7,396 nucleotides of DNA from Anaerolineae bacterium (GTDB lineage: Bacteria > Chloroflexota > Anaerolineae > Anaerolineales > Villigracilaceae). The notes below the pieces were generated by a model that was not told the DNA's origin, made no database searches, and saw nothing but the letters and a program-made list of their open reading frames with translations. This document shows, piece after piece, positions 1 to 5,599 of this stretch (positions are counted from its first letter, which is position 1; each line of letters opens with the position of its first letter). The stretch lies in NCBI GenBank assembly GCA_003694975.1, contig RFJH01000175.1, positions 1-7,396 on the forward strand, in the 5' to 3' direction. Made by a program: the position numbers and the translations under genes.

Positions 1-281
1 ATCTTGAGGAAGGCGGCGCGGCGCGTTCGGCAGAGGCGGTCCAGGGCGTCCCAGAATTCCGGCGTTGGATCGCCCACCGGCCCCTTTGGGAGGTAGGCCA
101 TCGTCAGGCCGAGGGGCAGGCGGCGGAAGAGCACCTGCGCGCCGCAGTCGCCGAGGGTCAGGCGCGCCACGTCCCAGCCAAAAGCGGCCTTCAGTTCGCC
201 CCACCCGGCGGTCTGCAAGAGATGGGCTTCGGGATGGCGGCTCAGGAAATCGTCCCAGGCTTCGGCGGTCAGTTCGGGCAT
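1..281 (-). CDS. FemA/FemB-family aminoacyltransferase-like protein, N-terminal 93 residues (3' end outside window)
   Basis: An open frame begins with ATG at 281-279 and stays open to the left edge, giving 93 residues without a stop. The ATG overlaps the TGA of the upstream dehydratase gene by one base (TGATG), a usual sign of translational coupling; I see no Shine-Dalgarno sequence. The visible part has a tryptophan-rich opening (W9, F12), the stretch HLLQTAGWGELKAAFGW at residues 20-36 and AYLPKGPVGD at 62-71. These match the start of the GNAT-like fold of FemA/FemB/FemX proteins, in which a Q-(T/S)-x-x-W-G-x-x-K segment and a (Y/L)-x-P-(R/K)-G-P motif are typical. Known members transfer amino acids from aminoacyl-tRNA to the lipid II peptide in the cytoplasm; relatives in polysaccharide loci have unproven acyl-transfer roles. 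The catalytic C-terminal half and any coiled-coil arm are out of view, so the substrate cannot be judged. The family call is fairly secure, the exact function is not. Confidence 0.8.
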   Translation of the reverse strand, partial: MPELTAEAWDDFLSRHPEAHLLQTAGWGELKAAFGWDVARLTLGDCGAQVLFRRLPLGLTMAYLPKGPVGDPTPEFWDALDRLCRTRRAAFLK

Positions 282-2179
282 CAGACGATGGAGGTCACGT
301 CGGGAGGTGGGGTGGAGCGGACGGCGGCGCCCGGCACAATCTCGTCCAGCAGACGCAGGATGGCTTCACGCTCGCCCTGCTGCGCCAGGCGGTGTAACTG
401 GTCCACGATGTTCATCAGGTGCTGGCCGTCCACGTGCTCGTCTTCCTCGGCACGGAAAATCTCCGGGTGGTCGGTGGGGCGGGGATGGACGTCCGAATCC
501 CACAGGTCTTCGCTCAGTTTTTCGCCCGGGCGGATGCCGGTGAAGACGATTTCGATATCGCGCCCCGGCTCCAGACCGGAGAGGCGGATCAGGTCTTCGG
601 CCAGATCAAGGATGCGCACCTGCTCGCCCATATCGAGCAGGAAGACCTCGCCACCCTGCCCCATAGCGGCGGCCTGAAGGACGAGGTAGACCGCTTCAGG
701 GATGGTCATAAAGTAGCGCCGCATTTCGGGGTGGGTGACGGTGACCGGCCCGCCGCGCGCGATCTGTTGCTTGAAGAGCGGGACGACGCTCCCCCGGCTC
801 CCCAGGACGTTCCCGAAGCGGACGACGGCGTAGGCGCGACCCGTGCGTTGCGCGGCGTCGAGGACGAGCATCTCGGCGAGGCGCTTCGTCGCGCCCATGA
901 CGCTGACGGGACGGATGGCCTTATCGGTGGAAATCAAGACGAGGCGCTCTACGTCGTGTTCGGTCGCCGCCTGCACCACATTGCGCGTCCCGATGACGTT
1001 GTTGGTGATGGCCTCTTCCACGTTGATTTCCATAAGGGGGACGTGCTTGTGGGCCGCGGCGTGAAAGACGACTTGTGGGCGGTAGGCGCGGAAGACGTTG
1101 CGGATGCGGGGGAGATCGCGCACATCGGCGATGACCGGCTGGATGGAGAGGGCGGGGTAATCCTCTCGCAGTTCGAGGAGGGCCTCGAAGATGCTGTTCT
1201 CGCCGTGACCGAGGAGGACCAACTCCGCCGGCCCCCAGCGGGCGATCTGGCGGCACAGTTCCCGGCCAATCGAGCCGCCCGCGCCGGTGACCAGGACACG
1301 CTTGCCGCTCAGGGCGACGCCGACGGGGCGGTCGTCCATGTGCGCCGGCTGGCGGCGCAGGAGGTCGGTGATATCCACTTCGCGCAGCCGACTGACGCTC
1401 ACCTTGCCGCCGATCAATTCGTAGATGCCCGGCATGGTGCGGAAAGGGAGTCCCTGACGGCGGCACATCTCGGTCACGCGGCGCACGACGCGCCCCGGCG
1501 CGCTGGGAATGGCGATGATGACCTCGTCCACGCGGCGGGCGAGGCGCACCTTTGGCAGGTCGTCCAGCGTGCCGATGACCGGCACACCGTGAATTTGATG
1601 CTTTTGTTTCTCCGGGTCGTCATCCAGGAAGCCGACGGGGATCATGTTCAACTGGGCGTTCTTCTGCAACTCGCGCACCACGAGCGCCCCGGCGTCCCCG
1701 GCGCCGATGATGAGCACGCGGCGGGCGCGCCCGTCCCTCGGGCCGGAGGACTGCTCGGCCAGCAGGCGCAGGGCAAAGCGCGAGCCCCCGATCAGGACGA
1801 GCGATAGAAGCCAGTCAATGCCCAGGGCGGAGCGCGGCATTCCGGGCAGGACGAGTCCCAGACTGATCAGGATGAGCATCACGCCGGAGGTGAGCACAGA
1901 AGCCGCCGTGACGGCCACGGCGATCAATTTCAACTCGCTCACGCTGGCGTAAATCCACAGACGGCGATAGAGGCCAAAGGCGTAGTACACCGGCACCTTG
2001 ACCAGCAAGGCCACCGCGACCATGATGGCAATGGCGGGGAAGTAGTAGGGCAGTTCCGCCACGTCCAGGCGCAGGGCGAAACTCCCCAGGACGGAGATGA
2101 GGATCAACCCCAGGTCGCCCAGGAGGAGGTAGCGATTGCGGACGTGCGGGCGCGAGCGGGACTTCACTTCCTCATCCAT
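281..2179 (-). CDS. Membrane-anchored UDP-N-acetylglucosamine 4,6-dehydratase-like enzyme (WbpM/PglF/CapD family, long form), 632 aa
   Basis: Likely converts UDP-GlcNAc to UDP-2-acetamido-2,6-dideoxy-4-keto-hexose, the precursor of bacillosamine, QuiNAc or FucNAc. The roughly 630-residue length fits the long, membrane-bound class. Four hydrophobic segments lie near residues 17-37, 45-70, 80-110 and 118-140. A first Rossmann domain follows (GAGDAGA 159-165, GFLDDDP 183-189), then the catalytic SDR domain with TGAGGSIG at 298-305, FHAAAHKHVPLME at 372-384, STDKA at 417-421 and FGNVLGSRGS at 455-464. The usual SDR tyrosine is replaced by methionine: M428 and K432 form M-x3-K. D419 and K420 sit where PglF has its catalytic Asp-Lys pair, and D419 is nine residues before the Met, as I recall for PglF. 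RPGEKLSEDLW at 550-560 is the conserved C-terminal block. The ATG at 2179 has AAGGAG eight bases upstream, inside the end of the epimerase gene, which it overlaps by 16 bases. The family is secure; the exact sugar is inferred. The aminotransferase that usually follows this step is not in view. Confidence 0.92.
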   Translation of the reverse strand: MDEEVKSRSRPHVRNRYLLLGDLGLILISVLGSFALRLDVAELPYYFPAIAIMVAVALLVKVPVYYAFGLYRRLWIYASVSELKLIAVAVTAASVLTSGVMLILISLGLVLPGMPRSALGIDWLLSLVLIGGSRFALRLLAEQSSGPRDGRARRVLIIGAGDAGALVVRELQKNAQLNMIPVGFLDDDPEKQKHQIHGVPVIGTLDDLPKVRLARRVDEVIIAIPSAPGRVVRRVTEMCRRQGLPFRTMPGIYELIGGKVSVSRLREVDITDLLRRQPAHMDDRPVGVALSGKRVLVTGAGGSIGRELCRQIARWGPAELVLLGHGENSIFEALLELREDYPALSIQPVIADVRDLPRIRNVFRAYRPQVVFHAAAHKHVPLMEINVEEAITNNVIGTRNVVQAATEHDVERLVLISTDKAIRPVSVMGATKRLAEMLVLDAAQRTGRAYAVVRFGNVLGSRGSVVPLFKQQIARGGPVTVTHPEMRRYFMTIPEAVYLVLQAAAMGQGGEVFLLDMGEQVRILDLAEDLIRLSGLEPGRDIEIVFTGIRPGEKLSEDLWDSDVHPRPTDHPEIFRAEEDEHVDGQHLMNIVDQLHRLAQQGEREAILRLLDEIVPGAAVRSTPPPDVTSIV

Positions 2180-3093
2180 GCGAGGGTCTCCTTCAAGCCT
2201 TCTTCCAGCGAGGTACGGGCACGAAAGCCCAACACCTGCGCGGCGCGCGTCGGGTCGCCCACGGAGCGGTAGATGTCGCCGGGGCGTGGGGCGGTGAAGC
2301 GCGGCTGCGGGGCGCCTGGGAAGAGACGCATCAACACGTCCACCAGGTCGAGGAGGCGTGTCTCGCGACCGGTGCAGATGTTGAAGACATGGCCGGGAGC
2401 CTGAGGGTGTTCGGCGGCGAGGAGGTTGGCGCGCACGACGTCGGCGACGTAGATCAGGTCGCGCGTCTGGCCGCCATCGCCGAAGATGGTCACCGGTTCG
2501 CCGCGCAGAAGGCGATGGATGAAGATGGGGACGGCAGCGGCGTACTCCGTCTCCGGCGACTGGCGCGGCCCGAAGACGTTGAAATAGCGCAGGGCGACCA
2601 CTTCCAGGTCAAAGGCGTGGGTGTAGAGGGCGGCGTAGATTTCATCTACCAGTTTGGAGGCCGCGTAAGGCGAGAGCGGGCGAGGAGGGGTTTCCTCGCT
2701 CAAAGGCAGGTCTTCGGAATCGCCGTAGACGGCGGCGCTGGAGGCCAGGACGAGGCGGCGTACCCCGGCCCGACGCGCGGCCTCAAGCAGGTTCGCCGTG
2801 CCGGTCACGTTGACCTCGAGGCAGGTCTGCGGGTCGTCCAGGGAGGCGGGCACGGAGACGAAGGCTGCCTCGTGGAAGACCACGTCCACATCGCGGACGG
2901 CTGCGGTCACCGCGTCCGGGTCGCGGAGGTCGCCTTCGAGGATTTCCAGACCGTCGCCCAGGCCATCCAGGTTCTCGCGCCGACCGGTGGAGAAGTTATC
3001 CAGGACGCGCACTTCTCCGCCGTCCTTCAGAAGGGCTGCCACGATGTGTGAGCCGATGAAGCCGGCCCCGCCGGTGACGAGGTAACGCGCCAT
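2164..3093 (-). CDS. NAD-dependent UDP-hexose 4-epimerase-like SDR (GalE/WbpP-type), 309 aa
   Basis: A cytoplasmic extended short-chain dehydrogenase of the family's usual length (about 310 residues). It carries the NAD-binding motif TGGAGFIGSH at 7-16, D32 after the second strand as expected for NAD rather than NADP, DLRD at 55-58, the SSAAVYG strand at 118-124 and the catalytic Y143-x3-K147 with an upstream Ser-rich segment. FNVFGPRQSP at 171-180 followed by EYAAAVPIFI and then GDGGQTRDLIYVADVV at 205-220 resembles the WbpP/Gne group of UDP-GlcNAc 4-epimerases more than plain GalE. RPGDI at 270-274 is the usual C-terminal substrate-side motif. The likely product is UDP-GalNAc or UDP-Gal for the glycan made by the neighbouring genes; other NDP-sugar epimerases or dehydratases of this superfamily cannot be excluded. 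The ATG at 3093 lies one base after the stop of the phosphotransferase gene and has AAGGGGAG five bases upstream. The end overlaps the next gene by 16 bases, so it belongs to the same operon. Confidence 0.9.
   Translation of the reverse strand: MARYLVTGGAGFIGSHIVAALLKDGGEVRVLDNFSTGRRENLDGLGDGLEILEGDLRDPDAVTAAVRDVDVVFHEAAFVSVPASLDDPQTCLEVNVTGTANLLEAARRAGVRRLVLASSAAVYGDSEDLPLSEETPPRPLSPYAASKLVDEIYAALYTHAFDLEVVALRYFNVFGPRQSPETEYAAAVPIFIHRLLRGEPVTIFGDGGQTRDLIYVADVVRANLLAAEHPQAPGHVFNICTGRETRLLDLVDVLMRLFPGAPQPRFTAPRPGDIYRSVGDPTRAAQVLGFRARTSLEEGLKETLAWMRK
2188..2193 (-). promoter_or_regulatory. Strong Shine-Dalgarno of the dehydratase gene
   Basis: AAGGAG on the minus strand, eight bases before the ATG at 2179 and inside the last codons of the epimerase gene. 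It supports that start and independent ribosome loading despite the 16-nt gene overlap. Confidence 0.8.
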
Positions 3094-3094
3094 G

Positions 3095-4543
3095 CTATCT
3101 CCCCTTCCCGGTCAGCACGGTGCCGACGGTGCGCAGCATGATGAGAAGGTCCATCAGAATTGAGCGATGCTTGATGTAGTACAAATCGTACTCCAGTTTG
3201 ATGGCGGTTTCGTACACCGTGGAGACGTAGCCGTAATTGATCTGTGCCCAGCCGGTGATACCCGGCTTGACGAGAAGGCGCGCCCGGTAGAAGGGGATTT
3301 GCTTCTGGAACTCGGCCACCAGTTCCGGGCGTTCGGCGCGCGGCCCAACCAGGCTCATCTCACCACGCAAGACGTTGAAGAATTGCGGAAATTCGTCCAG
3401 GCGCATGGCACGCAGGAACGCGCCGACGCGCGTCACGCGCGGATCGTTCTCTTCGGCCAGGCGCGGGCGACCATCCGGCTCGGCGTTCTGGTACATGGTG
3501 CGGAACTTGTAGATGGTGAACTCGCGCCCTCCCTTGCCCAGGCGCTTTTGCGAATAGAAGATAGGGAAGCCGGTATCCAGGACCGTCGCCAGGGCTGCGA
3601 AGGGGAAAATGACGGCCAGGATGATCAGGCCGATCAGGCCGCCGAGGATATCAATCAAGCGCTTGGTCAACTCGTAGAAACCGCTGACACGCGCCTCGTC
3701 CACGAAGGAGCGGATCAACCAGTCCGATTCGAGGTGGTGGATGGGGACGCGTCCGGTCAGTTCTTCATAGAGAAGGGGCATCCGTGTCACCTCGATGCCG
3801 CGCTCTTGAGCGTCCAGGATGGTCTGGAAGGTGCTGCCGCGCATCTCTCCCGTGATGGCAACCACCAGATCGGAGATGCCCTGTTCCTCGATCACCTCCA
3901 TCAAGCGGTCACTTCCGGCCAGGACGGGGAAACCTTCCAGACGCGTGCCGATTTTCTGTGGGTCATCATCAATAAAGCCGACGAGGTGGAACGGCGGTGG
4001 CTGGACGTCTTTATACGCCTGAGCCAGTGTGGTCCCGGCCTTGCCTGCGCCGACGACGAGCACGCGGCGCATCAGACCAGGGGAGGTATACAGGCGGATG
4101 TAAAGAAAACGCCAGGCGAGGGTCAGGAGGGAGGCGAGCACCAGAAAAGCGCCCACGCCGATGCGGGGCAGGGAATTCGGGTCTTGCTTGGTGATGAAGA
4201 CGAGGGAGTAGGCCACCAGGCCGATGAAGGCTGCGATGGCCACACCGCGCAGGGTGCGGCGACGGTTGGCGGCGACGCGCGGCTCGTAGAGTTCGACCAT
4301 GAGAACGAGCCAGCCCAGGGGAAGCAGGTAGAACCAGAACGGCACTTTGACGTTCAACATGCGCAAGGCGCGCCCTTGCGGTATTCCGCTCGCCAGGAGC
4401 ACGTATAGGGAGTAGCGATGCCAGGCGTAGATCGCACCCCACAGCGCGCCGATGGCGGTCAGCAGGTCGCCGAGCAGGAGGATGACGCGATGCTCGCTAG
4501 GCCGCAAACGCAGGCCGGGAGGTCGGGTGGATGGTTCAGCCAT
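3095..4543 (-). CDS. Polyprenyl-phosphate sugar-1-phosphate transferase (WbaP/WcaJ-type exopolysaccharide initiating enzyme), 482 aa
   Basis: Expected to transfer a sugar-1-phosphate from a UDP-sugar to undecaprenyl phosphate, the first membrane step of glycan assembly. The architecture is the classical large form: hydrophobic segments near 19-41, 68-86, 99-117 and 129-148, a Rossmann-like middle domain (VLVVGAGKAG 161-170, GFIDDDP 189-195), a further membrane segment at about 298-322 that is probably a re-entrant helix, then the catalytic domain. Catalytic-domain signatures are KFRTM at 346-350, the Asp-Glu pair D383-E384 within RLDEFPQFFNVLRGE, MSLVGPR at 396-402 and VKPGITGWAQI at 425-435. 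In PglC-type enzymes the Asp of this pair is the nucleophile. The substrate is not evident: glucose, galactose, GalNAc or a 6-deoxy-HexNAc made by the neighbouring enzymes are all possible. The ATG at 4543 lies inside the end of the glycosyltransferase gene (8-nt overlap) with no Shine-Dalgarno upstream, so re-initiation after the upstream stop is likely. Confidence 0.93.
   Translation of the reverse strand: MAEPSTRPPGLRLRPSEHRVILLLGDLLTAIGALWGAIYAWHRYSLYVLLASGIPQGRALRMLNVKVPFWFYLLPLGWLVLMVELYEPRVAANRRRTLRGVAIAAFIGLVAYSLVFITKQDPNSLPRIGVGAFLVLASLLTLAWRFLYIRLYTSPGLMRRVLVVGAGKAGTTLAQAYKDVQPPPFHLVGFIDDDPQKIGTRLEGFPVLAGSDRLMEVIEEQGISDLVVAITGEMRGSTFQTILDAQERGIEVTRMPLLYEELTGRVPIHHLESDWLIRSFVDEARVSGFYELTKRLIDILGGLIGLIILAVIFPFAALATVLDTGFPIFYSQKRLGKGGREFTIYKFRTMYQNAEPDGRPRLAEENDPRVTRVGAFLRAMRLDEFPQFFNVLRGEMSLVGPRAERPELVAEFQKQIPFYRARLLVKPGITGWAQINYGYVSTVYETAIKLEYDLYYIKHRSILMDLLIMLRTVGTVLTGKGR
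3099..3106 (-). promoter_or_regulatory. Shine-Dalgarno of the epimerase gene
   Basis: AAGGGGAG on the minus strand, five bases before the ATG at 3093 and overlapping the last codons of the phosphotransferase gene. It decides the epimerase start, which also places the NAD-binding glycine motif at the expected distance from the N-terminus. Confidence 0.65.
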
Positions 4544-5546
4544 GGTTTTGAGGGGAGAAAAGAGCGGAGAGGACGCTCCAGAGGAAGCCGCTCCCCCATG
4601 AAAGGTGCATCGTGGCGATGGCCAGCGGCAGTCCCAGGGCGAGGGATGGTCTGCGGCGACGCATTGCCTCGCGCGCGCCGACGGCGAACAAAATCCACGC
4701 GTAAAGGGCGACTTCCAGGGCGAACAGGAGACGCAGCGGCGTGACCCAGGGGGCGGTCACCGCGCCGAGGAGCAGGCTGAGGACGAAGAGAGGCGGCAGC
4801 GCCTGTCGCCAGCGCAGCGTCTTCGGGTAACGGCGCAGCATGCGCCACTTCCAGTACCCATAACGCCAGTATTGCTTTGCCAGGGCGCGCAGGTCGGGGC
4901 GCGCGAAGTAGATCGAGCGGATCGCCGGGTCGAGATAGATGCGCCCTCCGGCAAGACGCAGGCGGGCGTTGAATTCGTAATCCTCGTTGGTCAACAGGGT
5001 TTCATCGAACATACCGATTTCTTCGATCAACGTGCGCCGAAAGGCGCCGAAGGGCACCGTATCCACCAGGGCGGCGCGCGTGGCGTGGCGGTAGAGGGCA
5101 TCGCCTACGCCCAAAGGATGGGCGGCGGCGACGGCGATGGCTTCGGCGACCCAGCCCGTCCCGCCGGGGCGGATCTCCCACACGCCGCCCACGTTCTCGC
5201 CACGACCGGCGCGCAGCGCCTCCACACAGCGTTCCACATAGTCCGGGTGCGGGCCGGAGTGCGCGTCCAGGCGGATGATGAACTCGCCCCGAGCGGCCTC
5301 GATGGCGCGGTTCAGACCGGCAGGGATGATGCGCGCCGGGTTGTCCACCACGCGGAGATTCAGATCGGGATGCTCCTGTTGAAAGGCCGCAATCTCCTCA
5401 CGGGTACCGTCCTCGGAAAGCCCATCGGCGATGATGACTTCCATCTCGGCGCGCGGGTAGGTCTGGGCATAGATGGCTTCCAGGAGGAAGCGAATGGTGG
5501 CGCGCTCATTGTAACACGGGACGATGAGGGAGACGGTAGGGGGCAT
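4536..5546 (-). CDS. Family 2 glycosyltransferase with C-terminal membrane segments (ExoA-like), 336 aa
   Basis: An inverting GT-A glycosyltransferase that probably adds a sugar to the lipid-linked intermediate at the cytoplasmic face. The N-terminus runs straight into the first strand (VSLIVPCYNE 5-14). The nucleotide-binding acid residues are at IIADGLSEDGT (38-48); D94-A-H96 takes the DxD position, as in ExoA-type enzymes. A TNEDYEFNARL block at 186-196 holds the putative catalytic acid, and RYGYWKWRML at 228-237 occupies the place of the QxxRW motif. Hydrophobic segments near 249-266, 272-290 and 303-325 anchor the C-terminus, as in succinoglycan ExoA. The ATG at 5546 is the only plausible start nearby: reading back in frame gives a TAG at 5565-5567, inside the tandem repeat, with no start codon between. 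No Shine-Dalgarno precedes it. It is the first glycan gene after the two-component genes. The fold is secure, the donor and acceptor sugars are unknown. Confidence 0.9.
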   Translation of the reverse strand: MPPTVSLIVPCYNERATIRFLLEAIYAQTYPRAEMEVIIADGLSEDGTREEIAAFQQEHPDLNLRVVDNPARIIPAGLNRAIEAARGEFIIRLDAHSGPHPDYVERCVEALRAGRGENVGGVWEIRPGGTGWVAEAIAVAAAHPLGVGDALYRHATRAALVDTVPFGAFRRTLIEEIGMFDETLLTNEDYEFNARLRLAGGRIYLDPAIRSIYFARPDLRALAKQYWRYGYWKWRMLRRYPKTLRWRQALPPLFVLSLLLGAVTAPWVTPLRLLFALEVALYAWILFAVGAREAMRRRRPSLALGLPLAIATMHLSWGSGFLWSVLSALFSPQNHG

Positions 5547-5550
5547 GAGG

Positions 5551-5599
5551 CTATGGTCTACGGTCTACGGTCTATGGTCTATGGTCTATGGTCTGTGGT
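5551..5599. repeat. Tandem heptanucleotide repeat, seven units of CTATGGT type
   Basis: Seven head-to-tail 7-bp units fill 5551-5599. In plus-strand order they are CTATGGT, CTACGGT, CTACGGT, CTATGGT, CTATGGT, CTATGGT, CTGTGGT; a decayed further copy may follow (CTTATGG at 5600). On the coding (minus) strand the unit is ACCATAG. The three units at 5579-5599 encode exactly the last six residues (TTDHRP) and the TAG stop of the histidine kinase. The remaining four units plus four bases form the whole gap to the glycosyltransferase start. I see no second copy of the array in the window, and there are no spacers, so it is not a CRISPR. Short tandem heptamers are known from cyanobacterial genomes; whether this one belongs to a dispersed family here cannot be told. 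Confidence 0.95.

Noticed and set aside
419..1807. Long plus-strand open frame (462 codons) opposite the dehydratase
   Set aside because: It is antisense to a gene with full family motifs, its product has low-complexity Asp/Gly/Ala/His-rich composition, and it is a normal by-product of GC-rich third positions.
3167..4408. Long plus-strand open frame (413 codons) opposite the phosphotransferase
   Set aside because: It is the same kind of antisense shadow; no recognisable domain, and the opposite strand is clearly coding.
5551..5599. CRISPR array
   Set aside because: The units are 7 bp and contiguous with no spacers.
5579..5599. Phase variation of the kinase by slippage in the heptamer array
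   Set aside because: The frame is fixed on entry from the kinase side and always reaches TAG after three units, so slippage further along does not change the protein.
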